Assembly: GCF_019752415.1 (NCBI RefSeq)
Contig: NZ_JAIEME010000010.1
Span: forward strand, 18,461 to 82,460
Direction: 5' to 3'
Length of the DNA stretch: 64,000 nucleotides
Source: Nitrosomonas sp.
GTDB lineage: Bacteria > Pseudomonadota > Gammaproteobacteria > Burkholderiales > Nitrosomonadaceae
Position numbers and translations under genes: made by a program. Position 1 is the first letter of the stretch. Every line of letters begins with the position of its first letter. Under the pieces are notes generated by a model. The model did not search any database. It was not told the origin of the DNA and saw nothing but the letters and a program-made list of their open reading frames with translations. This document shows, one piece after another, positions 40,753 to 49,872 of this stretch.

Positions 40753-41640
40753 TTACATCTTAGCCAATACTTCCGCCACTGTCTGACCCATCAACGACGG
40801 TGTCGGGCAAATAGTGACGCCGAGTTCTTTCAATATCGCAACCTTTTCAGCCGCACTTTCCCCCACGGAAGAAATGATGGCACCGGCATGTCCCATGCGC
40901 CGTCCTTCCGGAGCAGTCAGGCCGGCGATATAAGCCACCAACGGCTTGGTCATATTTTCTTTGGCGAACCTACCGGCTTCCACTTCCTGCGGACCGCCGA
41001 TTTCGCCGATCATCAGCGCTACCTTGGTTTCAGGGTCCTGCTCCAATCTTTCCAGAATGTCACGGTGTGAGCTACCGGTGATTGGATCGCCGCCAATGCC
41101 CACAGAGGTTGAAATCCCGATTCCCAGCAAGCGCATTTGATCGGCGGCTTCATACCCCAGTGTGCCGGAACGGCCAACCACACCGACATTTCCACGGATA
41201 TAAATATGCCCGGGCATGATTCCCAGCATGGCACGGCCTGGGCTGATGGTGCCGGCACAATTCGGACCTGCCAGCAGCATGCGTTCTTCCTTGGGGAAAC
41301 GACGCAGGAAATTCTTCACCGTCATCATGTCTTGCGTCGGAATGCCATCGGTGATGGATACGCAATATTTGATACCGGCATCGGCGGCTTCCATGATGGA
41401 ATCTGCAGCAAATGCGGGCGGCACAAAAACAATGCTGGCTTCTGCACCGACTTGATCGACTGCTTCTTTGACCGTATTGAATACCGGCAATCCCAGGTGG
41501 GTTTGTCCACCTTTACCAGGAGTGACGCCACCCACCACATTGGAACCATAGTCAATCATTTCCTGTGCATGGAAGGTGCCGATTTTTCCGGTAAAACCTT
41601 GAACAATAATTCGTGTATTTTCGTTGATTAAAATCGCCAT
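40753..41640 (-). CDS. mtkB: Malate--CoA ligase (malate thiokinase) beta subunit, MtkB type
   Basis: The frame has 295 aa, with the CoA-binding Rossmann domain QGFTGKIGTFHAQEM, the phosphohistidine loop GHAGAIIS near residue 248, and SGTLGYEAADQM. It could be read as succinyl-CoA synthetase alpha. However, GGVTPGKGGQTHLGLPVFNTV and LLAGPNCAGTISPGRAMLGIMPG resemble methylotroph MtkB. The partner genes are mtkA-like and a malyl-CoA lyase. The expected reaction is malate + CoA + ATP to malyl-CoA. The SucD reading is the fallback. Confidence 0.75.
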   Translation of the reverse strand: MAILINENTRIIVQGFTGKIGTFHAQEMIDYGSNVVGGVTPGKGGQTHLGLPVFNTVKEAVDQVGAEASIVFVPPAFAADSIMEAADAGIKYCVSITDGIPTQDMMTVKNFLRRFPKEERMLLAGPNCAGTISPGRAMLGIMPGHIYIRGNVGVVGRSGTLGYEAADQMRLLGIGISTSVGIGGDPITGSSHRDILERLEQDPETKVALMIGEIGGPQEVEAGRFAKENMTKPLVAYIAGLTAPEGRRMGHAGAIISSVGESAAEKVAILKELGVTICPTPSLMGQTVAEVLAKM

Positions 41641-41649
41641 TTTATACTC

Positions 41650-42831
41650 CTAGGCTTTTTTTGCGACGACTTCGTTACGTGCGCGTACGACTTTCTCCGC
41701 GGCATCTGCTAACGTATCGGCTGTGATAATCGGCAAGCCGCTATCCGCAATAATGCGGCGGCCTTCTTCTACATTGGTTCCCGACAGACGAACCACCAAC
41801 GGTATTTTCATATCGATGTTTTTGACCGCATGTACAACCCCTTCTGCGATCCAATCACAGCGGTTGATACCGGCAAAAATGTTCACCAGCATCGCTTTAA
41901 CACCGGCATCTGCCAACACCAAACGAAAAGCTTTTTCTGTACGCTCGGCTGACGCGCCACCACCGACGTCAAGAAAGTTGGCAGGCTCGCCGCCAGCCAG
42001 TTTAATCATATCCATGGTCGCCATCGCCAGACCTGCGCCATTAATCATACAGCCGATATCCCCATCCAGGCCGACATAGCTCAAGCCTGCTTCCGCGGCA
42101 GCGACTTCACGATTGTCTACTTGCGTGTTGTCACGCAACTCTGCAATCTTGTGGCGGCGGAACAATGCGTTCTCGTCAAAAGCCATTTTTGCATCGAGTG
42201 CAACGATTTCGTTGTTGGTGGTCAACACCAATGGATTGATTTCCAGAACGTTGGCATCCAGATCGCGCAAGGCGCGGTAGCAGCCTTTGATCGTTTTAAC
42301 CGCGTGATTCAGTTGCGCACTGTCGATATTCAAGGCAAAAGCCATTTTTCTCGCCTGGAAATCCTGCAACCCGACTGCCGGTTCGATATAAATCTTGAGG
42401 ATCGCTTCCGGATTGGTTTCAGCCAGTTTCTCAATTTCCATGCCGCCTTGCGCTGAACCGACCATGATGACGCGCTCGCTGCTGCGATCAATCATGAATG
42501 ACAGATACATTTCTTTGGCGATACTGGTTCCTGCTTCAATATATAGCCTGGAACAGATTTTTCCGGCAGGTCCGGTTTGATGTGTCACCAGATTCTTTCC
42601 CAGCAATGCTTCGGCAGCTTGTTCCACTTCAGCATGTGTTCTGCAAACCTTGATTCCGCCCGCTTTACCGCGCGCTCCGGAATGAATCTGTGCTTTGACA
42701 ACCCATACGTCGCCATCAATTTCTCTGGCGCGTTGTACGGCTTCCACTACGCTATAGGCTAAACCGCCTTCAGCAATTTTGACGCCGTATTCAGCCAAAA
42801 TTTCCTTTGCTTGATATTCGTGAATATTCAC
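41650..42831 (-). CDS. mtkA: Malate--CoA ligase (malate thiokinase) alpha subunit, MtkA type
   Basis: The product has 393 aa. An ATP-grasp domain with [20 protein letters not shown] and [20 protein letters not shown] is followed by the ligase domain [20 protein letters not shown] and [18 protein letters not shown]. That [11 protein letters not shown] stretch, and [12 protein letters not shown], match MtkA better than SucC, where the usual text is NIFGGIVRCD. Both family and context (malyl-CoA lyase upstream, MtkB-like downstream 9 nt away) support malate rather than succinate as substrate. Enzyme data would be needed to exclude dual activity. Confidence 0.75.
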   Translation of the reverse strand: MNIHEYQAKEILAEYGVKIAEGGLAYSVVEAVQRAREIDGDVWVVKAQIHSGARGKAGGIKVCRTHAEVEQAAEALLGKNLVTHQTGPAGKICSRLYIEAGTSIAKEMYLSFMIDRSSERVIMVGSAQGGMEIEKLAETNPEAILKIYIEPAVGLQDFQARKMAFALNIDSAQLNHAVKTIKGCYRALRDLDANVLEINPLVLTTNNEIVALDAKMAFDENALFRRHKIAELRDNTQVDNREVAAAEAGLSYVGLDGDIGCMINGAGLAMATMDMIKLAGGEPANFLDVGGGASAERTEKAFRLVLADAGVKAMLVNIFAGINRCDWIAEGVVHAVKNIDMKIPLVVRLSGTNVEEGRRIIADSGLPIITADTLADAAEKVVRARNEVVAKKA

Positions 42832-42907
42832 TTCAATTTCCTCAATAATCGCATTAAATTCAATTCGATAATTTTATATTGTCTCAATACACCGAGCCAT
42901 AAAGATT

Positions 42908-42928
42908 AAGGCCGCTCAGTGCGGCCTT
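42908..42928 (-). promoter_or_regulatory. Intercistronic hairpin overlapping the mcl stop
   Basis: A perfect 8-bp GC-rich stem (AAGGCCGC at 42908-42915 and GCGGCCTT at 42921-42928) with a 5-nt loop spans the mcl stop codon (42927-42929). On the transcript only a short, broken U tract follows, so it may be a partial terminator or an RNA-processing or stability element setting the mcl to mtkAB ratio. Confidence 0.6.
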
Positions 42929-43877
42929 ATCCATTTTTTGCTGCAATCGCTTCAGCGACTTTCACCACATTATTGGCCATTCTTTCAGAGGCGGCGTCGA
43001 TTAAGCGACCATCCAGCGCAGCAGCACCCTTACCTTGCGCTGCAGCTTCTTTGAGTGCAGCCAGAATTCGTTTTGCTTTTTCAATTTCTCGGGCTGGCGG
43101 TGTAAATACGTCATTCGCCAATTCGATCTGCGTGGGATGAATCGCCCACTTTCCTTCACAGCCCAATGCGGCCGCACGCTTGGCAGCCAATACGTAGCCA
43201 TCCGGATCCTTGATATCGCCAAAAGGACCATCGATAGGACGTAAGCCATAGGCACGGCACGCCACGATCATGCGACTGATGGCAAAATGCCATTGATCGC
43301 CAGGATAATCCGGATTCAGACCGCCGATATTGGTGGTTCTGGCCCGGTTACTGGCGGCATAATCGGCCACGCCAAAGTGCAATGCTTCCAGCCGTCCTAA
43401 CGTGCCATTACGCGCTATATCTTCCACATTGGCCATCCCCAGCGCTGTTTCGATCAATGCTTCCAGGCCGATTCTGTTTTTCAGGCCTTGCTGCATTTCG
43501 AGCTGGGTAACCATGGCTTGAACCATATAAATATCTGCATAAACCCCGGCTTTAGGGATTAACAGCGTATCAATCTTATGCCCGGCCTGCTCCACCAGAT
43601 CAACGACATCCCGCACCATATACTGGGTATCCAAGCCATTAATGCGCACTGAAACCGTGATGCCATGACCTTTCCAATCCAGATCGTTGAGCGCCTGGAT
43701 GACATTCTTACGTGCTTGTACTTTGTCATCGGGCGCTACGGCATCTTCCAAATCGAGGAAAACAAAGTCTACGCCGCTATTGAGTGCTTTCTCAAACATC
43801 CCCGGATTGGAACCTGGAACGGCTAATTCACAGCGTTGTACCCGCTGAATAGTGGTTTCGTATAGCGTGTGACTCAT
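42927..43877 (-). CDS. mcl: Malyl-CoA lyase (CitE/HpcH-aldolase family)
   Basis: The protein has 316 aa. RCELAVPGSNPGMFEKAL, DFVFLDLEDAVAPDDKVQARKN, VRINGLDTQYMVRDVVD, GLEALIETALGMANVEDIA and LHFGVADYAASNRART give the family's TIM-barrel signatures, including the Mg-binding acidic residues and the CoA-binding part. LRPIDGPFGDIKDPDGY closely resembles the methylotroph enzyme, which cleaves malyl-CoA to acetyl-CoA and glyoxylate. It precedes mtkA by 95 bp. HMG-CoA or citramalyl-CoA activity is possible. Confidence 0.85.
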   Translation of the reverse strand: MSHTLYETTIQRVQRCELAVPGSNPGMFEKALNSGVDFVFLDLEDAVAPDDKVQARKNVIQALNDLDWKGHGITVSVRINGLDTQYMVRDVVDLVEQAGHKIDTLLIPKAGVYADIYMVQAMVTQLEMQQGLKNRIGLEALIETALGMANVEDIARNGTLGRLEALHFGVADYAASNRARTTNIGGLNPDYPGDQWHFAISRMIVACRAYGLRPIDGPFGDIKDPDGYVLAAKRAAALGCEGKWAIHPTQIELANDVFTPPAREIEKAKRILAALKEAAAQGKGAAALDGRLIDAASERMANNVVKVAEAIAAKNG

Positions 43878-44148
43878 TTTTTCTCCAGAATTAATAAATA
43901 TTTATAGTAATGAAAAGGCCAATAGACGAACATGCCGGATGCGCTATTTGTTTTTTAGTGTCATCTCACCTGATCTGCTTATGTAGCAGGCATGGAATTA
44001 AGGCATTCTTTAGTTCTTGATTTTGCAACGCAGGTAATCTTGTTGACGTGAATGGTTAGAATGATTGGTTAATTTTGGTTCGTCTTTTAAAGACTGACTA
44101 ATTATTCAGTAAATTATATCCATTCTCCGAGAATTTATCCACTGACTC

Positions 44149-45117
44149 TCAGAGTTGCGCGCAAGCATGCGCCGCGACGGATAGCTTTTGGTAGCGTGCA
44201 GCCCACTCAAACGGAATAACGGAGTGCTGTTCACTGTGCTGCGCTGTATACGCCGCCATGATGGCGCCGAGCATGATGGCACGGCCACAGCTGTCGCCGC
44301 CGATGCGGATATTTTCTTCGATGGCAGCACGATAATCAGGTGCATATTGAGCAATGTGCGCAATCACTGGTAACCCCTCCAGAACGTGACAGGCTGAACC
44401 AAAGCGTTTTGCCACTGCAACACTATCGAGTTGGCGGGTTTGCAAAGCTTCTTCAAGCAAGGGTATCAATTTCTCTCCAGCGTGCGGTAGCACGCCTGTA
44501 AGTGCTTGGGTGATGGATTTGCCGTTCAATACTTCCAGCAAAACGCAACCCGCATACTGCGCGGCTGCAACCGCTGTGTCATTATGATTGGTCAGTCGCA
44601 CGACCTGCTCAATTTTAGCTTTCAGCGCTGCTTGCGACCCGGTATGCGTAGCTACTACCACCGGTATTGCTGCCAATGCGGCAAACTGATCGTCATCAGC
44701 GCCGGAATTTTCCGGGAATTCTTCAGGTTTAAGGGGTAATAGTGTTTGTAGGGTTTGGCGTGTGGGTGAATCGACATAACCGATATAAGCGCCGCCCGGA
44801 CCAAAATGACTGCGGTATTCCGTCTGGTACGCAACGCGATCAAATTGGCCATGCTGCGCAAAATGTCGCAACATCAGCAGGCATATCTCACCATACCCGG
44901 ATGAATCACCCGCTGATTTATTGCCATGCGCAAAATATCCGCTAGTACCGGCAAAATCATTGGCATCGGGCTGCAAAAAAACCAATCCTTTAATTTTTTC
45001 GATCTGTGCAATACGCTCGGAATCATAAAGCCAATGCAAACCCAATGCCGCAGAATCTGCAATCAATGCGCCTAAAATAGCCGCCACACGGGGCTCAAGC
45101 CGAATACTAGAATTCAT
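44149..45117 (-). CDS. ADP-ribosylglycohydrolase family protein
   Basis: The protein has 322 aa. AAILGALIADSAALGLHWLYD at the N-terminus and GGDSCGRAIMLGAIMAAY near the C-terminus are the two halves of the DraG/ARH metal-binding core, with DDQFAALAAIPVVVATHTG between. Members remove ADP-ribose from proteins or ADP-ribosylated small molecules. There is no nitrogenase-linked DraT here, so the substrate is unknown. A 271-bp gap toward mcl holds no recognisable gene. Confidence 0.8.
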   Translation of the reverse strand: MNSSIRLEPRVAAILGALIADSAALGLHWLYDSERIAQIEKIKGLVFLQPDANDFAGTSGYFAHGNKSAGDSSGYGEICLLMLRHFAQHGQFDRVAYQTEYRSHFGPGGAYIGYVDSPTRQTLQTLLPLKPEEFPENSGADDDQFAALAAIPVVVATHTGSQAALKAKIEQVVRLTNHNDTAVAAAQYAGCVLLEVLNGKSITQALTGVLPHAGEKLIPLLEEALQTRQLDSVAVAKRFGSACHVLEGLPVIAHIAQYAPDYRAAIEENIRIGGDSCGRAIMLGAIMAAYTAQHSEQHSVIPFEWAARYQKLSVAAHACAQL

Positions 45118-45138
45118 CGTATTTTATAAAATTGGGAT

Positions 45139-45321
45139 TTATTTAATTTCAACTTCGTCCGGTATCCTGCGCGCTTCTTCTGCCAGCATGATTGGAATAC
45201 CGTCTTTGATCGCAAATGCAAGCCGATCAGGCTTGCAGATCAGTTCCTTGTCATCTTTTTTGTAGATCAGCGGCCCTTTACACAGGGGACATACCAAAAT
45301 ATCCAGCAATCTTGCATCCAT
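45139..45321 (-). CDS. Trm112-like zinc-ribbon protein
   Basis: The 60-aa product reads [20 protein letters not shown], then [19 protein letters not shown]. This is the small Trm112p-like fold, with a CPLC pair and one further cysteine (ELICK). The complete four-cysteine zinc site is not visible, which is common in proteobacterial members. Bacterial homologues lie beside lpxK/kdsB or methyltransferase genes. Here the neighbours are parB and the glycohydrolase. Confidence 0.85.
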   Translation of the reverse strand: MDARLLDILVCPLCKGPLIYKKDDKELICKPDRLAFAIKDGIPIMLAEEARRIPDEVEIK

Positions 45322-45357
45322 AATTTTCCTTGTTCACACTAATGTTGATGGACTATT

Positions 45358-46197
45358 TTATAACTTACTCAGAATATCATCCAATTGATCCAAGCTGGTA
45401 TAGTGAATGACAATATTGCCTTGACCATTCTTCTTCGGCTTAATCGCCACCTGCGCACCAAGACGCTCGGAAACATCTTCCTGTAATCGCAACAGATCTC
45501 TATTGGGTTTTTTTATCTGTTTAAGTGCAGGATGTTCTATCTGATTGACGATCTTTTCCGTTTCGCGCACGGAAAGCTGTTTTTGCACGATCACATTGGC
45601 AATTTTAATTTGTTGCACAGGCGATAATGACAATAACGCACGTCCATGTCCCATATCAATTTTACCCTGCATCATCAATTCCTGTACCGGTGCAGACAAA
45701 TTGAGCAAACGCAACAGGTTGGAAATCGTGCTGCGTGAATTGCCTAGTGCTTCACCGGCGGTTTGATGCGTCATACCAAATTCATTAATCAAACGCTGAA
45801 TGCCCATGGCTTCTTCCAATGGATTAAGATTTTCACGTTGTATATTTTCAATCAATGACATGGCGAGCGCGGATTCATCAGAAACTTTTCGTATCAGCGC
45901 CGGCACTTCGGTCAATCCAGCCAACTGGGCTGCGCGCCATCTTCGTTCGCCCGCGATAATTTCGTATTGATCCGCATTGATGGGCCGCACCAGAATCGGC
46001 TGCATGACACCTTGCGCTTTGATCGATTCAGCTAGCTCTGCCAAAGCCACCTGATCCATATTGGTTCTGGGTTGGTATTTACCGGGCTGAAGCTTGTCTA
46101 TTTCAAGGCTTTGCAGTGATTCTTCCGCAAAATCGGCATTTCCATTGCCCGACAATAAGGCATCCAAACCTCTTCCCAATCCTTTTTGTTTTGTCAT
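45358..46197 (-). CDS. parB: Chromosome-partitioning protein ParB
   Basis: The protein has 279 aa. The N-terminus MTKQKGLGRGLDALLSG carries the ParA-activating Arg/Lys region. The ParB/Srx CTP-binding domain shows DKLQPGKYQPRTNMD and IIAGERRWRAAQLAGL, followed by SLIENIQRENLNPLEEA and the helix-turn-helix MTHQTAGEALGNSRSTISNLLRLL. ParB loads at parS as a CTP clamp; a parS site lies about 3.4 kb upstream, next to mnmG. Confidence 0.96.
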   Translation of the reverse strand: MTKQKGLGRGLDALLSGNGNADFAEESLQSLEIDKLQPGKYQPRTNMDQVALAELAESIKAQGVMQPILVRPINADQYEIIAGERRWRAAQLAGLTEVPALIRKVSDESALAMSLIENIQRENLNPLEEAMGIQRLINEFGMTHQTAGEALGNSRSTISNLLRLLNLSAPVQELMMQGKIDMGHGRALLSLSPVQQIKIANVIVQKQLSVRETEKIVNQIEHPALKQIKKPNRDLLRLQEDVSERLGAQVAIKPKKNGQGNIVIHYTSLDQLDDILSKL

Positions 46198-46221
46198 TTT
46201 ACCGATTCCTTAATTTTGCAA

Positions 46222-46980
46222 TCATGCGCCAAGTATTTCTTTAGCAAGTTCAAGATAAGCCAGGGCGCCTTTTGATTGTGCATCGTGATACAAAACGGGC
46301 AAGCCAAAACCGGGCGCTTCGGCCAGGCGGATATTGCGCGGGATCACGGTACGATAAACTTTATCGCCAAAGTGTTTTTGTAATTGGTCAGAAACCTGCT
46401 GTGCCAATATATTGCGCGGATCAAACATGGTTCGTAGGAGACCTTCAATCTGTAATGTCGGGTTAAAATTATTACGCACGCGCTTAATGGTATTGACCAA
46501 ATCACTGAGTCCTTCCAGCGCATAATATTCGCACTGCATCGGGATCATCACCGCCTGTGCCGCGCATAAGCCATTGAGTGTCAACAAGTTTAAAGCAGGA
46601 GGGCAATCGATCAGAATATAATCATAGTCGTGTTCGATGGCTTCGAGTGCCGTTTTCAGCCGCGCTTCCCGCTGGGGCAAATCAACCATTTCAACTTCTG
46701 CGCCCGCCAAATCGCGGTTGGCTGGAATCAAGTCATATTTACCTTGCGTGCCGGTAATGCGTGCCGCTTGTATCGCCGCATCACCGAGCAAAACATGATA
46801 AACCGTGATCTTCACCGTTTGTTTGTTGGTGCCGCTGCCCATTGTGGCGTTGGCTTGCGGATCGAGATCAACCAATAGAATACGTTTACCCGAAGCAGCC
46901 AAGCTGGCGGCCAGATTAACACTGGTCGTGGTTTTTCCTACACCACCTTTTTGATTGGTAATGGCGAGAATTTTCGTCAC
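46222..46980 (-). CDS. parA: Chromosome-partitioning ATPase ParA (Soj)
   Basis: The Walker-type ATPase of 252 aa from the chosen start opens TKILAITNQKGGVGKTTTSVN (deviant Walker A) and has ILLVDLDPQANATMGSG and the switch DYILIDCPPALNLLTLN. I chose GTG at 46978-46980 because CAGGAG lies 8 nt upstream. An ATG seven codons earlier (47001) has no ribosome site. It partners ParB (24 nt downstream) to segregate origin-proximal DNA. Confidence 0.94.
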   Translation of the reverse strand: MTKILAITNQKGGVGKTTTSVNLAASLAASGKRILLVDLDPQANATMGSGTNKQTVKITVYHVLLGDAAIQAARITGTQGKYDLIPANRDLAGAEVEMVDLPQREARLKTALEAIEHDYDYILIDCPPALNLLTLNGLCAAQAVMIPMQCEYYALEGLSDLVNTIKRVRNNFNPTLQIEGLLRTMFDPRNILAQQVSDQLQKHFGDKVYRTVIPRNIRLAEAPGFGLPVLYHDAQSKGALAYLELAKEILGA

Positions 46981-47028
46981 GGGTTTAGCTCCTGCATTCA
47001 TTAGGTTGAATCAAAGCTGCCAAGTGTT

Positions 47029-47682
47029 CTAATCCGGAATTATTGTTTTTCTAATGATAATCAATTGCCTGTCTGCATTGAGTCCCGGGACAACCAGCGA
47101 TACGCTTTTTTCAATACGAAAAGGGGCGTGGATTTGCTTCAGTTCACTGTCTGCACAATTTGCTTTCATCGCGACCCAGCGGCAATTGTCATTTTTTTCC
47201 GCAGCCAATTGCCGGGTTAAATCAATAAATTCACCCAGCTCGGAAAATGCACGCGTAATAATGGTATTCACTTTTTTATCCGAATGAATAGCTTCGATGC
47301 GTTGCCCGATAACTTCAACATTCTGCAATGCCAATTCAATCTTAACCTGCTGCAAAAAAGATGCTTTCTTTTGATTGCTTTCAACCAACGATACCTGCCA
47401 ATCCGGTCTTGCCAGTGCAATCGGTATGCCCGGCAAACCGGCACCGCTGCCGACATCAATGATTTGCGGGCCATTGATATGAGGCAACACAGCCAGGCTA
47501 TCCATCACATGCTGATACAGCATGTCTTGCAGATTCCGGATAGCGGTTAAATTATGTATTTTGTTCCATTTCTCGATCAGCAATAAATACCGTTCGATCA
47601 GTCCGGGAAGCAGCTTTTCCTGAGCTGCAAAATCATAACCCAGCGCCCGTAAACTTTGCGTAATTTGCTGTAACAAACTCAT
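47029..47682 (-). CDS. rsmG: 16S rRNA m7G527 methyltransferase
   Basis: The protein has 217 aa. [16 protein letters not shown] precedes the SAM site [20 protein letters not shown], followed by [17 protein letters not shown] and the [16 protein letters not shown] segment. RsmG (GidB) methylates G527 of 16S rRNA; loss gives low-level streptomycin resistance in other bacteria. It overlaps mnmG by 4 nt, the conserved gidA-gidB arrangement next to parAB. Confidence 0.96.
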   Translation of the reverse strand: MSLLQQITQSLRALGYDFAAQEKLLPGLIERYLLLIEKWNKIHNLTAIRNLQDMLYQHVMDSLAVLPHINGPQIIDVGSGAGLPGIPIALARPDWQVSLVESNQKKASFLQQVKIELALQNVEVIGQRIEAIHSDKKVNTIITRAFSELGEFIDLTRQLAAEKNDNCRWVAMKANCADSELKQIHAPFRIEKSVSLVVPGLNADRQLIIIRKTIIPD

Positions 47683-49571
47683 GCGCTCTGCTTCTTGTCT
47701 CCAAATCCACGCTTTAAATGCACCAGTAACAATGAGATCGCGGCCGGTGTCACACCGGAAATTCGCGAAGCCTGGCCCATGGTTTCCGGCTTATGCTGAT
47801 TCAATTTTTGTTGTACTTCATTGGAAAGACCATTAACCGCCTTATAGTCAATATCTTTTGGCAGTAAAGTATTCTCATATTGCGCCTGACGCGACACTTC
47901 TTCCTGCTGCCGCTGGATATAACCGTGATACTTAGTCTGTATTTCAACTTGCTCAGCCACTTGCACATTGTCTACCGGTTCGCCCGCGCCAGGTAGCGTC
48001 ATCAACGTTGCATAGGTCACATCAGGGCGTTTTAACAGTTCCATCAGCGTATATTCCCGCTCTATTCCTTTTCCTAGAACGCGCATGGCCTCATCATCCG
48101 GCAACGTGCCGGGCAGCAAACGTACCGAATTAAGCCTTTGCTGCTCCTTCTCAATTGCTTCCTGCTTATCAGTAAAGGCAGCCCAGCGCTGATCATCGAT
48201 CAAGCCAAGCTTTCTGCCCATTCCAGTCAAGCGCAAATCGGCATTGTCTTCGCGGAGTTGCAAACGATACTCCGCACGGCTGGTAAACATCCGGTAAGGC
48301 TCCGTCACGCCGGAAGTTATTAGATCATCGACCAGAACGCCTAAGTAGGCTTCATTGCGCTGTGGTAGCCACGATTCTTTTCCCTGAATTTTCAGTGCGG
48401 CATTAATGCCGGCCAATAAGCCTTGGGCAGCGGCTTCTTCGTATCCGGTTGTGCCGTTGATTTGTCCGGCAAAGAACAGGTTCTCGATGGTTTTTGTCTC
48501 CAGCGAACGCTTCAGATTGCGCGGATCAAAATAATCATATTCGATCGCATAGCCCGGCCGCGTGATATGCGCATTTTCCAACCCAGATATCGAATGAATC
48601 AGCTCAATCTGTACTTCAAACGGCAGACTGGTTGATATGCCGTTGGGGTATATTTCATGGGTACCCAGACCCTCCGGCTCGAGAAATATCTGGTGCGATC
48701 CCCGGGCGGAAAAACGCACCACTTTATCTTCGATTGAAGGGCAATAACGGGGTCCTATCCCTTCAATTTTTCCAGTGTACATCGGTGAATCCACCAGACC
48801 GCCGCGAATGATATCGTGCGTGATCGCATTGGTATGGGTAATCCAACACGATATCTGCGGTGGATGCTTAATGCCGGAATCGATCAATGAGAACACCGGT
48901 ATCGGCTGATCACCGGGTTGCTCCAAAAGTTTTGTATAATCCATGCTGCGGCCGTCGATGCGCGGCGGTGTGCCAGTCTTCAATCGTCCGGCTGGAAATT
49001 CCATTTCGCGCAGTCTTTGCGCGAGCATCACGGAAGGCGGATCACCGGCTCGGCCTGCTTTGAAATTGGTTTTGCCGATATGTGCCATTCCCGCCAGGAA
49101 TGTGCCGACGGTCAATATCACCGCGCGTGCGTAAATTCTGATATTAAGTTGTGTGATAACACCAATCACTTGATCTTTTTCAATAATCAGATCATCCACC
49201 GCCTGTTGCATGACATGAAGATTAGATTGATTCTCGATACGCTTACGGATTGCTTGCCGGTAAAGCACTCGATCTGCTTGGGCTCTTGTGGCCCTGACGG
49301 CAGGACCTTTGCTTGAATTGAGGATGCGGAACTGAATTCCGGCTTCATCAGCGGCCATCCCCATCGCACCACCCAAAGCATCAATTTCCTTGACCAGATG
49401 ACTTTTTCCTATGCCACCGATAGATGGGTTGCACGACATCTGGCCTATTGTTTCGATATTGTGCGTCAGCAACAATGTTTTGTGCCCCATGCGTGCAGCC
49501 GCCAATGCCGCTTCAGTTCCGGCATGACCGCCACCAACAACGATAATCTCAAAATCTGTGTGATTGCTCAT
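47679..49571 (-). CDS. mnmG: tRNA 5-carboxymethylaminomethyluridine-forming enzyme MnmG (GidA)
   Basis: The FAD protein has 630 aa. [21 protein letters not shown] is the dinucleotide-binding site, followed by [51 protein letters not shown] and [18 protein letters not shown]. With MnmE it modifies wobble U34 in several tRNAs. It is typically close to oriC together with rsmG-parA-parB, as here. Confidence 0.97.
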   Translation of the reverse strand: MSNHTDFEIIVVGGGHAGTEAALAAARMGHKTLLLTHNIETIGQMSCNPSIGGIGKSHLVKEIDALGGAMGMAADEAGIQFRILNSSKGPAVRATRAQADRVLYRQAIRKRIENQSNLHVMQQAVDDLIIEKDQVIGVITQLNIRIYARAVILTVGTFLAGMAHIGKTNFKAGRAGDPPSVMLAQRLREMEFPAGRLKTGTPPRIDGRSMDYTKLLEQPGDQPIPVFSLIDSGIKHPPQISCWITHTNAITHDIIRGGLVDSPMYTGKIEGIGPRYCPSIEDKVVRFSARGSHQIFLEPEGLGTHEIYPNGISTSLPFEVQIELIHSISGLENAHITRPGYAIEYDYFDPRNLKRSLETKTIENLFFAGQINGTTGYEEAAAQGLLAGINAALKIQGKESWLPQRNEAYLGVLVDDLITSGVTEPYRMFTSRAEYRLQLREDNADLRLTGMGRKLGLIDDQRWAAFTDKQEAIEKEQQRLNSVRLLPGTLPDDEAMRVLGKGIEREYTLMELLKRPDVTYATLMTLPGAGEPVDNVQVAEQVEIQTKYHGYIQRQQEEVSRQAQYENTLLPKDIDYKAVNGLSNEVQQKLNQHKPETMGQASRISGVTPAAISLLLVHLKRGFGDKKQSA

Positions 49572-49638
49572 AGTGCCAAAGCCTGCGATTGTTAGAGTTA
49601 CTAAATTTCTTGGTGATGCGAGAGGGTTTTATCAGAGA

Positions 49639-49654
49639 TGTTTCACGTGAAACC
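49639..49654. promoter_or_regulatory. parS centromere site
   Basis: TGTTTCACGTGAAACC matches the conserved 16-bp parS palindrome at 15 of 16 positions (last base C instead of A), with the core GTTTCACGTGAAAC perfect at 49640-49653. It lies in the intergenic region just upstream of mnmG, 3.4 kb from parB, the classical place. ParB should load here. Confidence 0.93.
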
Positions 49655-49872
49655 TTTTTGCTGCATTCGCTGAAAAGGCGTGATTTCCAGGGTGCGATTA
49701 TAGGTGTAGCTGATAAATGAACGCAAGTTTATGTTTTGTGGTTGCACAAATTTTTTGATCAGTTACCAAAAACAATCCTAGGTAAATCATCTGAACCGGA
49801 AAACAAGAAGTAAGCAAAGGTAGCTCTGTACTTACAAATCCAATAAAGTGAGAAGGTTTTTATTTCGACTAC

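Noticed and set aside
40753..42831. Reading the pair as succinyl-CoA synthetase sucC/sucD
   Set aside because: The mtk-type stretches and the adjoining malyl-CoA lyase fit malate-CoA ligase better; kept as a fallback in the entries.
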